NCBI GenBank assembly: GCA_964512285.1 | Contig: CAZEJO010000015.1 | Span: forward strand, 1-35,274 | Source of the DNA: SM23-28-2 sp964512285 | Lineage (GTDB): Bacteria; Chloroflexota; Dehalococcoidia; SM23-28-2 | DNA: 35,274 nt | Direction of reading: 5' to 3' | Part shown: positions 8,304 through 16,084 of the stretch, in pieces | Numbering within the stretch: position 1 is the stretch's first letter | Layout of the letters: each line of letters opens with the position of its first letter | Program-made: the position numbers and the translations under genes | Notes under the pieces: model-generated | What the model saw: the letters and a program-made list of their open reading frames with translations, nothing else | Told to the model about the DNA's origin: nothing | The model's database searches: none

Positions 8304-8921
8304 ATGCATAGCAAGCCTGGCATGATAATTCCCTACGTGGTCGAGACTAGTCCCCGGGGCGAGCGTGCCTTCGACATCTACTCGCTGCTCCTGAAGGAAC
8401 GCATCATCTTCCTGGGCATGCCCATCGATGACCAGATAGCCAATCTTATCATCGCCCAGCTCCTCTATCTGGAGCGTGAGGACCCCGACAAGGACATTAA
8501 TCTCTACATGAACTCGCCTGGCGGCGCCATCAGCGCCGGGCTGGCCATCTACGATACGATGCAACTGGCCCGCTGCGATGTCGCCACCATTTGCGTGGGT
8601 ATGTGCGCGAGCATGGCTACCGTCCTTCTGACGGCTGGCACCAAGGGGAAGCGCTACGCGCTACCTCATTCGACGATCCACATCCACCAGGCGCGCGGCG
8701 GCGCTACGGGAGAGGCGGCGGACATCGAGATCTACGCCAAGGAGATCCTGCGCAACCAGCAGGTCATCCGCGATATCCTGTCCAGGCACACCGGCCAGGA
8801 CCAGGAGCGGATCGCGCGCGACTCCGACCGGAACTTCTTCATGGACGCCGACCAGGCCAAAGAATACGGCATCATAGACCAAATCCTTCAGTCTGACGTG
8901 CCAGCGGCGGCTTCAGACTGA
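8304..8921 (+). CDS. clpP: ATP-dependent Clp protease proteolytic subunit
   Basis: Serine peptidase that forms the 14-mer barrel worked by ClpX or other Clp ATPases. ATG 8304 is preferred over GTG 8295, because AAGGAG (8290-8295) lies 8 bases upstream of 8304 and would overlap the GTG. The product is 205 aa, with residues SPGGAISAGLAIYD (71-84), the nucleophile Ser103 in GMCASMA, and His128 in IHIHQ. By ungapped alignment of this region to E. coli ClpP, anchored on the shared EYG, the third triad position is Asn177 (AAC, 8832-8834) in DSDRNFF. Most ClpPs have Asp there. Asn also occurs naturally in Listeria ClpP1, so activity may be reduced or regulated rather than absent. A second ClpP may exist elsewhere in the genome. 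Confidence 0.97.
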   Translation: MHSKPGMIIPYVVETSPRGERAFDIYSLLLKERIIFLGMPIDDQIANLIIAQLLYLEREDPDKDINLYMNSPGGAISAGLAIYDTMQLARCDVATICVGMCASMATVLLTAGTKGKRYALPHSTIHIHQARGGATGEAADIEIYAKEILRNQQVIRDILSRHTGQDQERIARDSDRNFFMDADQAKEYGIIDQILQSDVPAAASD

Positions 8922-8946
8922 GCGAACAAGCCAGAGAACAGGGCAC

Positions 8947-8979
8947 CGTAGGCGAGATCCTCGCGCGGTCGTAGGCGAG
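8947..8979 (+). repeat. 10-bp direct repeat upstream of the clpX promoter
   Basis: CGTAGGCGAG occurs at 8947-8956 and again at 8970-8979. The 23-base start-to-start distance is close to two helical turns. It lies about 85 bases before the clpX -10 box and could be a regulator site, but it does not match a CtsR or HrcA operator that I know. It may be chance. Confidence 0.3.
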
Positions 8980-9062
8980 CGTTTACGGGCGCTTCGGCCC
9001 AGAGCGAATTTACCTCTTGGTTTTCCCCGGTAGCTTGTCATATTCTTGGGTGGATGAGCGTC

Positions 9063-9071
9063 TGCTATAAT
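9063..9071 (+). promoter_or_regulatory. Extended -10 promoter for clpX
   Basis: TGCTATAAT with the -10 hexamer at 9066-9071. TTCTTG at 9043-9048 sits 17 bases upstream but is a poor -35. The leader to the ATG at 9111 would be about 33 bases. clpX therefore has its own promoter although it lies behind tig-clpP. Confidence 0.65.
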
Positions 9072-9110
9072 ATGCGGGAGTCGATTTTCTTGGGGGCGTG
9101 ATAGAAAGCT

Positions 9111-10418
9111 ATGCCAGGTTCTCGGCGGGACCGAACACAGCAGTATGTTTGCTCCTTCTGCGGCAAGAGCCAGGAGCAGGTGCGCCGGCTCATCGCTGGG
9201 CCGGGATCTGTCTACATATGCGATGAGTGCGTTGAGCTCTGCCACGAGATTATCGAGGAGGAGACGGTTCCCCGGGGCGATGGTGGCAAGGCTCCCTTCC
9301 AGCGGGTCCCGCCGCCCAAGGTGATCTATCAGCAGCTCAGCGAATACGTGGTGGGCCAGGAGCAGGCCAAGAAGGTGCTGTCGGTGGCCGTCTATAATCA
9401 CTACAAACGGGTTGTTGCTGGTGACCGGCCCGCCGACGTTGAGCTGGAGAAGAGCAATATCCTGCTGCTGGGCCCCACTGGCTGCGGCAAGACCCTTCTT
9501 GCTCGCACTCTGGCCAGAATTCTCGACGCTCCCATCACGATCGCCGATGCCACTGCCTTGACCGAGGCGGGCTATGTGGGCGAGGACGTGGAGAACATTC
9601 TCCTGCGCCTTATCCAGGCAGCGGAATACGACATCCCGCGAGCCGAGCGGGGAATCATCTACATCGACGAGATCGACAAGATCGCCCGTAAGAGCGGCGA
9701 TAACCCCTCTATCACCCGCGACGTATCAGGAGAGGGGGTCCAGCAGGCGTTGCTGAAGATCATCGAGGGGTGTGTGGCCAATGTGCCGCCTCAGGGTGGT
9801 CGGAAGCATCCTCACCAGGACTTCATCCAGATCAACACGACCAATATCCTCTTCATATGTGGTGGCGCCTTCCTGGGGCTCGATGCAGTCGTCGATAGAC
9901 GTGCGGGCACGGGCAAGCGCACTCTCGGCTTCCGGGCTGGTCTCGCCCAGGAGGAAGCGGCCAAGGCGCGCGATGAGATTCTCAGCCAGGTGGCGCCCGA
10001 TGACCTCTTGGAGTACGGCCTTATCCCCGAGTTCGTGGGACGCCTGCCGGTGATCGTGCCTCTGCAATCGCTGGACAAGCAGGCCATGGTGGCTATCCTT
10101 ACCGAGCCCAAGAATGCTCTGGTGAAGCAGTTCCAGCGTTCGTTCGCTCTGGACGGCGTGGAGCTGGTATTCACCGAGGATGCGCTGGAGGCTGCGGCCG
10201 AGGAGGCCATGCGGCACAAGATGGGCGCCCGCAGTCTGCGCACGGTGGTGGAGGACGCTCTGCTGGACGTGATGTACGAGATCCCCTCGCACCCCGACAT
10301 CAAGAAGTGCGTAGTGGATGCCGAGGCTATACGCGGTCGGCGTCGGGCTATCCTTCTCAGCGGCGGCGGCCAAGCAGTAGAGCCGCCGGCGGAAGAGGCC
10401 CGCGGCGAGACGGCGTAG
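9111..10418 (+). CDS. clpX: ATP-dependent Clp protease ATP-binding subunit ClpX
   Basis: AAA+ unfoldase that recognises tagged substrates and feeds ClpP. The N-terminal zinc-binding domain has Cys14, Cys17, Cys37 and Cys40. Walker A is GPTGCGKT (residues 121-128), the pore loop is GYVG in TEAGYVGEDV, and Walker B is IIYIDEIDKI. The RKH loop appears as GGRKHPH, and the ClpB-D2-like small domain follows. The length of 435 aa is normal. The start at 9111 gives MPGSRRDRTQQYVCSFCG, the usual position relative to the zinc domain. The ribosome-binding site is weak (a G-rich stretch about 12 bases upstream). It is the natural partner of the clpP just upstream. Confidence 0.97.
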   Translation: MPGSRRDRTQQYVCSFCGKSQEQVRRLIAGPGSVYICDECVELCHEIIEEETVPRGDGGKAPFQRVPPPKVIYQQLSEYVVGQEQAKKVLSVAVYNHYKRVVAGDRPADVELEKSNILLLGPTGCGKTLLARTLARILDAPITIADATALTEAGYVGEDVENILLRLIQAAEYDIPRAERGIIYIDEIDKIARKSGDNPSITRDVSGEGVQQALLKIIEGCVANVPPQGGRKHPHQDFIQINTTNILFICGGAFLGLDAVVDRRAGTGKRTLGFRAGLAQEEAAKARDEILSQVAPDDLLEYGLIPEFVGRLPVIVPLQSLDKQAMVAILTEPKNALVKQFQRSFALDGVELVFTEDALEAAAEEAMRHKMGARSLRTVVEDALLDVMYEIPSHPDIKKCVVDAEAIRGRRRAILLSGGGQAVEPPAEEARGETA

Positions 10419-10466
10419 GGCCACCTTCCCAGCCACCTAGACGATCGCTGCCCTGAGTGCTTCGCC

Positions 10467-10495
10467 TTGACTTTATTCTTTCTCCTGCCTATGCT
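10467..10495 (+). promoter_or_regulatory. Sigma-70-type promoter for tlyA
   Basis: TTGACT (10467-10472), a spacer of 17 bases, then TATGCT (10490-10495). This has five of six -35 matches and four of six -10 matches. Transcription would begin near 10502, only about 5 bases before the tlyA ATG at 10508, so the message would be leaderless or nearly so. Confidence 0.5.
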
Positions 10496-10507
10496 GAATT
10501 GCGTTTC

Positions 10508-11263
10508 ATGGTCAAACATCGCTTGGATACTCTATTGGTAGAGAGGGGCCTGGCCGAGAGCAGGGAGAAGGCGCGAGCGGTGGTCTTGGCTGGCAAGGTG
10601 CTGGTTGGAGACAGCGCGGCCGTCAAGCCGGGGATGCTCATCCCTGAGGCCGCCGAGGTGCGTCTGCTTGCCGGGGCCCCCTATGTGAGCCGCGGTGGTG
10701 AGAAGCTGGCGCACGCTCTGCAAACGTTCGGTGTCGATGTGCAAGACCTGGCCGCTGTGGACGTGGGGGCTTCCAGCGGTGGCTTCACCGATTGCCTCCT
10801 CCAGCACGGCGCTCGTTGTGTCTATGCTGTGGATGTGGGCTACGGCCAGTTGGATTATCGCCTCCGCCAGGACCCGCGGGTGGTGCCCATGGAGCGGGTG
10901 AACGTCCGCTACCTGCGCTCGCTGCCGCAAAAGGTGGACCTGGCGACGGTGGACGTATCGTTCATCGGGTTGGAGAAGGTGCTACCGGCGATAGCCGGAT
11001 TTCTGAAGCCGGAGGGGAAGATCATCGCTTTGTTGAAGCCTCAGTTCCAGGCTCGCCGGCGGGAGGTGGGCAAGGGAGGCGTCATTCGTGACCCTCTGCT
11101 GCAGGCCAGCCTCATCGGGCGCTTTGTGGCCTGGGCGGTGGAGCAGCGCTTCCGCATCCTTGGCCTGACTCCTTCTCCCCTGCTGGGGCCGGCTGGCAAC
11201 CAGGAGTTCTTCTTCCTGCTCTTGCCGCCGGAAGGGGAGAGAAGGGTGGAGGGTATCTCGTGA
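10508..11263 (+). CDS. tlyA: TlyA family rRNA 2'-O-methyltransferase (hemolysin A homologue)
   Basis: Predicted to methylate 16S and/or 23S rRNA ribose using S-adenosylmethionine. An S4 RNA-binding domain (about residues 3-60, RLDTLLVERGLAESREKARA) precedes a FtsJ-like methyltransferase domain with SAM motif VDVGASSGGFTD (85-96). The pair GEKL/LLKPQF supplies the family lysines. The chosen ATG at 10508 gives the classic TlyA N-terminus. An in-frame GTG at 10457 would add 17 residues and overlap the predicted promoter. The stop overlaps the nadK start (GTGA). Some TlyA proteins were called hemolysins; the methyltransferase role is the supported one. Confidence 0.93.
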   Translation: MVKHRLDTLLVERGLAESREKARAVVLAGKVLVGDSAAVKPGMLIPEAAEVRLLAGAPYVSRGGEKLAHALQTFGVDVQDLAAVDVGASSGGFTDCLLQHGARCVYAVDVGYGQLDYRLRQDPRVVPMERVNVRYLRSLPQKVDLATVDVSFIGLEKVLPAIAGFLKPEGKIIALLKPQFQARRREVGKGGVIRDPLLQASLIGRFVAWAVEQRFRILGLTPSPLLGPAGNQEFFFLLLPPEGERRVEGIS

Positions 11264-12150
11264 AGAAGGTGGGCATCTGCTTTCACCCTCAGTGGCCAGC
11301 CGCCCAGGCGTTGGCGCAGGAGGTGAAGGGAGCCCTCGCCTCTCAGGTGAGCGAGGTGTGGGTCGCCGTGGCCTGGGACGAGAGCGCGGCTAAGCGCAAT
11401 CTCGAGGGCACCGAGCTGCTCATCTGCGTTGGCGGCGACGGCACGATGCTCTGGGCGGCCCGCCTAGTCATCCTCCAGCACACGCTCTTGCTAGGGATCA
11501 ATATGGGTCGTCTGGGCTTCCTGGCCGAGCTGCGGGCGGAGGAGGCGCTGGCCAGGCTTCCGGAGGTACTGGAAGGCGGCTTTCGCATTGAGGAACGGAC
11601 GCTGCTCCATGGCGAGCTTCTGGACGCAACGGGTGCTCCTGCTGCTGAAGACGGGAGATACCACGCCCTCAACGACATCATGGTTGGCCGCGGTGTCCCC
11701 GGCCGGGCGGTACATGTGGAAGCCTCTGTGGATGGCAAGCGCTTGGGGCACTTTCGGGCGGACGCGGTGATCGTGGCCACCGCTACGGGCAGTACCGGCT
11801 ACCTGCTATCGGCGGGTGGTCCAGTTCTTCACCCCGAGACTCACGAGCTGGTGCTGATGCCTGTGGCCCCTCATCTGGCCATCGCTCGGGCACTGGTGCT
11901 GCCTTCTTCGGTGGTGATCGATCTGCGGGTAACCAGCAACGAGAAGGCCATTCTCAGCGTGGACGGGCAGGTGAACAAGGAACTGGCTAAGGGCGAAGGG
12001 GTGCGTGTGTTCCACAGCCCGCATCTCGCCCGCTTCTTGCGCCTTGGTTCGCCCTTCGACTACTATGCCGCTCTGAGCGAGCGACTAGGCTGGCTGAGCG
12101 CGGGCACCGCCCCCGGGACTTTCCCGCGGCCAGGCGAAGAGAATCTCTGA
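11260..12150 (+). CDS. nadK: NAD kinase
   Basis: Phosphorylates NAD to NADP with ATP or polyphosphate. The diacylglycerol-kinase-like fold signature GGDGT is at residues 58-62 (ICVGGDGTMLWAAR). The NAD-binding motif is ATATGSTGYLLSAGGPVLHP, and the sugar/substrate loop reads LNDIMVGRG. The length of 296 aa is usual. The start is GTG 11260, overlapping the tlyA stop as GTGA, with GGAGG (11248-11252) 7 bases upstream, so translation is coupled to tlyA. The tlyA-nadK pair is a frequent neighbourhood in bacteria. Confidence 0.95.
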   Translation: MKKVGICFHPQWPAAQALAQEVKGALASQVSEVWVAVAWDESAAKRNLEGTELLICVGGDGTMLWAARLVILQHTLLLGINMGRLGFLAELRAEEALARLPEVLEGGFRIEERTLLHGELLDATGAPAAEDGRYHALNDIMVGRGVPGRAVHVEASVDGKRLGHFRADAVIVATATGSTGYLLSAGGPVLHPETHELVLMPVAPHLAIARALVLPSSVVIDLRVTSNEKAILSVDGQVNKELAKGEGVRVFHSPHLARFLRLGSPFDYYAALSERLGWLSAGTAPGTFPRPGEENL

Positions 12151-12166
12151 GGGTGGGGGGACAGCA

Positions 12167-12649
12167 GTGAGCGAGCAGTTTCGCATCGAGAAGGCCACCA
12201 TGGCCGATGCTCCTCGGATCCAGGATCTGGTGAGCAGTTTCGCCTCTCTGGGGGAGATGCTCCCGCGCCCCCTGGCCGAGATCTACGAGCAACTGCGCGA
12301 CTTCCTGGTGGTGCATGACAATGGGCGGCTGGTAGCCTGCGCTGCCCTTCACATCATGTGGGAGGACCTGGCGGAAATTCGCTCCCTTGCCGTGCTTGAC
12401 GAGTGGCAGGATAAAGGTGCCGGCGTCTTGCTAGTGGAAGCCTGCCTTGAGGAGGCGCGTGCTCTGGGTATCGCCACCGTGTTTGCCTTGACCCGCCAGC
12501 CCAGCTTTTTCGAGAGGCTGGGCTTCCATCAGGCCGACGTGATGGCTCTGCCCCGCAAGGTCTGGGGCGAGTGCTTCCGCTGCCCCAAGTTCCCCAACTG
12601 CGACGAGATAGCGGTCATCATCGAGTTCAAGGCTCATCCCACCTCGTAG
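12167..12649 (+). CDS. GNAT acetyltransferase, short-form N-acetylglutamate synthase-like
   Basis: A single GNAT domain of 160 aa. The acetyl-CoA-binding region is AEIRSLAVLDEWQDKGAG. It is followed by EACLEEARALGI, the FERLGF segment, and a C-terminal CxxCPKFPxCDE cysteine motif (ECFRCPKFPNCDEIAV). That tail and the size match the stand-alone NAGS group (as in Mycobacterium Rv2747), which acetylates glutamate or glutamine in arginine synthesis. No arginine genes are nearby, so the assignment rests on family resemblance alone. The start is GTG 12167, behind a G-rich ribosome-binding site (12151-12160). It is part of the tlyA-nadK gene row. Confidence 0.8.
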   Translation: MSEQFRIEKATMADAPRIQDLVSSFASLGEMLPRPLAEIYEQLRDFLVVHDNGRLVACAALHIMWEDLAEIRSLAVLDEWQDKGAGVLLVEACLEEARALGIATVFALTRQPSFFERLGFHQADVMALPRKVWGECFRCPKFPNCDEIAVIIEFKAHPTS

Positions 12650-12661
12650 AGGCCAGATCTG

Positions 12662-13216
12662 TTGCAGTCGCCTCAAGACCCCTCGGACCAAGAGCAGGTG
12701 GTGGAGAGCCATAGGATATACGAGGGGCGGGTGGTGAGCCTGCGGGTGGATCGGGTGAAGCTCCCCAGTGGCCGCTCGACCGTCCGCGAGGTCGTGGAGC
12801 ACGCTCCCGTCGTAGCCATCGTTGCCCTGGACAGCCGGGGAGATGTCCTTCTGGTACGGCAGTACCGCCTGCCCGCCCAGCAATCGCTCCTGGAGATTCC
12901 TGCCGGCGGCGTCGACTCCGGCGAGAGCCCAGAGGAGGCCGCTCAGCGGGAGCTTCAGGAGGAGACAGGCCAGCGGGCCGGCCGGCTGGAGCACTTGGGC
13001 AGCTTTTTCTCCTCGCCGGGCTACTGCGACGAGTACATGCATCTGTACCTGGCGACGGCGCTGGAGCCCAGTGCCTTGGCGGCCGATGTGGACGAGAGCA
13101 TCGAGGTGGTGCGCTTGCCTCTGGGCGAGGCCCTGCGGCTCATCGAGCGGGGGGAGATCTGCGACGTCAAGACCATTGTCGGTCTGTGGGCGGCATCTCG
13201 TGGCAGAAGTTCATAA
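12662..13216 (+). CDS. NUDIX hydrolase, ADP-ribose pyrophosphatase type
   Basis: Hydrolyses nucleoside-diphosphate-linked substrates, most likely ADP-ribose. The full Nudix box is present as G-x5-E-x7-REL-x-EE-x-G (from GGVDSGE through EETG), preceded by VLLVRQYRLPAQQSLLEIPA, the pattern of ADP-ribose pyrophosphatases. The product is 184 aa. The start is TTG 12662, with AGAGG 9 bases upstream. A GTG near 12701 is a possible alternative that would remove a disordered leader without harming the domain. The gene lies 12 bases after the acetyltransferase and follows the nadK group, which is consistent with NAD-related housekeeping. Confidence 0.9.
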   Translation: MQSPQDPSDQEQVVESHRIYEGRVVSLRVDRVKLPSGRSTVREVVEHAPVVAIVALDSRGDVLLVRQYRLPAQQSLLEIPAGGVDSGESPEEAAQRELQEETGQRAGRLEHLGSFFSSPGYCDEYMHLYLATALEPSALAADVDESIEVVRLPLGEALRLIERGEICDVKTIVGLWAASRGRSS

Positions 13217-13224
13217 TTTCACTA

Positions 13225-13253
13225 TTGAACGTAAAATATCGTGCTGTTAGACT
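13225..13253 (+). promoter_or_regulatory. Candidate promoter for sdhABCD
   Basis: TTGAAC (13225-13230), a 17-base spacer, then TAGACT (13248-13253), preceded by TGT as an extended -10. The stretch is notably AT-rich for this window. Transcription would start near 13260, immediately before the GGAGG ribosome-binding site, giving a very short leader of about 12 bases. Confidence 0.5.
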
Positions 13254-13271
13254 AACTCGGAGGTGACTGCG

Positions 13272-14942
13272 GTGCTGTCTCATGACGTGTTGGTAATTGG
13301 CGCCGGTCTAGCCGGAATGCGGGCGGCCCTGGAGGCCTCCCGCAATGGTGTCGACGTGGCGATCCTATCCAAGGTTCATCCTGTCAGGAGCCATTCCACT
13401 CAGGCTCAGGGGGGTATCAATGCCTCCCTGGGTGAGGACGATTCCTGGGAGAAGCACGGCTTCGACACTGTGAAGGGTAGTGACTATTTGGGGGATCAGG
13501 ACGCCATTGAGATCTTCGTCAAAGACGCGCCTGAGCGGGTCATCGAGTTGGAGCATATGGGCACCGTCTTCAACCGCCGCGACGACGGCCGCATCGCCGG
13601 GCGGCCCTTCGGTGGGGCTGCTTTTCCCCGCACCTGCTATGTGGCCGACATCACCGGTCAGGCTCTCCTTCACGTGTTGTACGACCAGATCTTGCGGGCG
13701 GGTGTTCGCGTCTACGAGGAGTGGTTTGCCACCTCGCTAATTGTCGAAGATGGTGCCTGTCGCGGCGCGCTGGCTATGGAGATTCGCAGCGGCGAGTTGC
13801 ATGCTATCGGCGCCAAGGCGGTGATCATGGCCACGGGCGGTCTGGGCCGTGTCTACGAGCCCTCGACCAACAGCCTGATCAGTACAGGCGACGGCCAGGC
13901 TCTGGCCTATCGCGCCGGCGCTCCTCTTATGGACGTGGAGTTCGTCCAGTTTCACCCCACCACTCTCCGCAATGGTGTCTTGGTCACCGAGGGCGCCCGC
14001 GGTGAGGGGGGCTATCTTCTGAACTCCAAGGGCGAGCGGTTCATGGAGAAGTACGCTCCTAAGATGATAGAGCTGGCCTCGCGTGATGTTGTCTCCCGCG
14101 CTGAGCAGACGGAGATCGATGAGGGACGGGGTATCGACGGCTTCGTCCTGCTGGACCTGCGTCACCTGGGCAGCGAGAAGATCCTGGAGCGCCTGCCTCA
14201 GATCCACGAGTTGGCTATGGACATCGCGGGTGTGGACGCCATCAAGGAGCCCATACCTATTCGGCCAGGCATGCACTACTTCATGGGTGGCATCAAGACG
14301 GATGTCCACGGCGCCACCCTCTTGCCCGGCCTGTACGCTGCTGGCGAGTGTGCCTGCGTTAATGTTCACGGGGCGAACCGCCTGGGCGGCAACTCGCTTC
14401 TGGAGACGATCGTCTTCGGCCGTCGTGCCGGTGCCGCAGCCGCCGAGTATGCCGGTGGAGTCCCCGCTGGCAACGTCTCGGAGGCGCTGGTCAGCGGGGA
14501 GCAGGACAGGATCAAGGCGATCCTCGATCGCCCTGATAGCGGCGAATCTGTCGCTCAAGTGCGCATGGACATGGGCCAGACGATGAATCAGTGCGTGGGC
14601 ATGTTTCGCACCGAGGAGGAACTGGAAACGGCGGTGGCCAAGCTAGCGGAGATCAAGGATCGCTACCGGCGGGTAGGGATAAAGGACAAGGGCCGGACAT
14701 TCAACAGCAGTCTCCTGTTCCACCTGGAGCTAGGCAACATGCTCGACCTGGCGGAGGCAATCGCCGTGGCCGCCCTCAATCGCAAAGAGAGCCGCGGCGC
14801 TCAGTTTCGCCGCGATTTCCCTGAGCGGGATGACGAGAACTGGCTGAAACATACTGTCGTCCGATACACGCCGGAGGGGCCCAGCCTGGACTACTCTCCT
14901 GTCAATATCAGCCGCTGGGAGCCGCAGAGGAGGGTCTACTAA
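13272..14942 (+). CDS. sdhA: Succinate dehydrogenase / fumarate reductase flavoprotein subunit
   Basis: Catalytic FAD subunit of complex II, oxidising succinate to fumarate on the cytoplasmic face of the membrane. The FAD-binding start is VLVIGAGLAGMRAALEAS. The probable covalent flavin site is His41 in VRSHSTQAQGGI. Active-site regions EGARGEGGYLLN and HGANRLGGNSLLETIVFGRR are intact. The product is 556 aa. The start is set at GTG 13272, because GGAGG (13259-13263) lies 8 bases upstream. An in-frame GTG at 13263 overlaps that site and is rejected. The stop overlaps the sdhB ATG (TAATG). Fumarate reductase activity cannot be excluded by sequence. Confidence 0.96.
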   Translation: MLSHDVLVIGAGLAGMRAALEASRNGVDVAILSKVHPVRSHSTQAQGGINASLGEDDSWEKHGFDTVKGSDYLGDQDAIEIFVKDAPERVIELEHMGTVFNRRDDGRIAGRPFGGAAFPRTCYVADITGQALLHVLYDQILRAGVRVYEEWFATSLIVEDGACRGALAMEIRSGELHAIGAKAVIMATGGLGRVYEPSTNSLISTGDGQALAYRAGAPLMDVEFVQFHPTTLRNGVLVTEGARGEGGYLLNSKGERFMEKYAPKMIELASRDVVSRAEQTEIDEGRGIDGFVLLDLRHLGSEKILERLPQIHELAMDIAGVDAIKEPIPIRPGMHYFMGGIKTDVHGATLLPGLYAAGECACVNVHGANRLGGNSLLETIVFGRRAGAAAAEYAGGVPAGNVSEALVSGEQDRIKAILDRPDSGESVAQVRMDMGQTMNQCVGMFRTEEELETAVAKLAEIKDRYRRVGIKDKGRTFNSSLLFHLELGNMLDLAEAIAVAALNRKESRGAQFRRDFPERDDENWLKHTVVRYTPEGPSLDYSPVNISRWEPQRRVY

Positions 14943-15667
14943 TGCTTGTTCGGCTCAGAATTAGGCGCTACCAGCCGGAGACGAGCCAGGAGCCCTATTA
15001 TCAGAGTTTCGAGGTCGATGTGCCGGAAAGCGCCACAGTGCTGGATTCTCTTCTGGAGGTCCGCGATTACCTGGATGGAACCCTAAGCCTGCGAGCGTCC
15101 TGTCGTAGTGCCATCTGCGGTTCGTGTGGCATGCGCATCAACGGTGTGTCCCGCCTGGCCTGCAAGACCCTCGTAGTGGACGTGGCGCCCCGGGGCGGTG
15201 AGATCACCATAGAGCCCCTGGCTAACCTGCCAGTGATCAAGGATCTGGTGGCAGATATGGACCCCTTCTGGCGCAAGTGGCGCGAGGTTACGCCGTGGCT
15301 GGTCAGCGATGAGGATGGAGAGAAGCCCGAGCGCGAACACCTGATGGCTAATAAGCTTGCCCTTTACCTTAACCAGTTCGCCGCCTGCATTGCCTGCGGC
15401 GTTTGCTATTCAGCTTGCCCCATTGTGGCTATCGACGACGAGTACCTCGGCCCGGCGGCCCTGGCCAAGGCTCTGCGCTATTCCTACGACCCACGCGACC
15501 ACGGCAAGCGCCAGCGGCTGGCAAGGTTGGCCGAGGAGCAGGGACTGTGGCGCTGCCACACTATCTTTAGTTGTGCTGAGCAGTGCCCGAAGAGAGTGAA
15601 TCCTACTGAGGCTATCCAGCAGCTCAAGAAGATGGTTATCCTAGCACGGCTCGGACTGGCCCGCTAG
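14942..15667 (+). CDS. sdhB: Succinate dehydrogenase / fumarate reductase iron-sulfur subunit
   Basis: Carries electrons from the flavin to the membrane anchors. The plant-type [2Fe-2S] ligands are Cys54, Cys59, Cys62 and Cys74 (CRSAICGSCG ... LACK). The [4Fe-4S] motif is CIACGVCYSACP, and the third cluster motif is CHTIFSCAEQCPK, with the final Cys followed by Pro as in [3Fe-4S]-type SdhB. The length of 241 aa is normal. The first base of its ATG is the last base of the sdhA stop, so the two are translationally coupled. Confidence 0.96.
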   Translation: MLVRLRIRRYQPETSQEPYYQSFEVDVPESATVLDSLLEVRDYLDGTLSLRASCRSAICGSCGMRINGVSRLACKTLVVDVAPRGGEITIEPLANLPVIKDLVADMDPFWRKWREVTPWLVSDEDGEKPEREHLMANKLALYLNQFAACIACGVCYSACPIVAIDDEYLGPAALAKALRYSYDPRDHGKRQRLARLAEEQGLWRCHTIFSCAEQCPKRVNPTEAIQQLKKMVILARLGLAR

Positions 15668-15697
15668 GCGGGTCTAGGCGCTGCGAAAGGAGGGGGG

Positions 15698-16075
15698 ATG
15701 TACAAGCCTGTCGATGCTCAGTTTCAAGCCCGTGCCATGCGCACAGGTACGATGGCTTGGCTCCTCCAGCGGCTCTCTGGCATATTCCTCACCATTTACC
15801 TCATCATCCACATCATCGTCATTGGCAACTCGGTGCGGGGCGAGGATGCCTTCGACGACCTGCTAGGGCTGTTTGAGAACCCGCTCATGTTGGTGCTGGA
15901 TGCCGGCTTGGTGGGGGTTGTGGCCTTCCATGCCCTCAACGGTATCCGGTTGATCCTGTTCGATTTGGCCATCGGGCTGCGTTACCAGAAGGTGCTGTTC
16001 TGGATAGCCTTTATCGTTGCTCTGGGCGTCTTCATCGGTTCAGCGGTAGCGGTGCGCAATATCATCGTCGACTAG
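15698..16075 (+). CDS. sdhC: Succinate dehydrogenase membrane anchor subunit, SdhC type
   Basis: Cytochrome b556-like anchor of 125 aa with three predicted membrane segments (about 25-43, 64-88 and 99-120). The family signature is WLLQRLSG followed by His38, and FHALNGIR contains His78. Both histidines are candidate haem ligands. The ribosome-binding site AAAGGAGG at 15686-15693 is the strongest in the operon. It shares its motif order with the next gene, suggesting an ancient duplication. It passes electrons from SdhB to quinone together with that partner. Confidence 0.92.
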   Translation: MYKPVDAQFQARAMRTGTMAWLLQRLSGIFLTIYLIIHIIVIGNSVRGEDAFDDLLGLFENPLMLVLDAGLVGVVAFHALNGIRLILFDLAIGLRYQKVLFWIAFIVALGVFIGSAVAVRNIIVD

Positions 16076-16084
16076 GGGGAAGCC

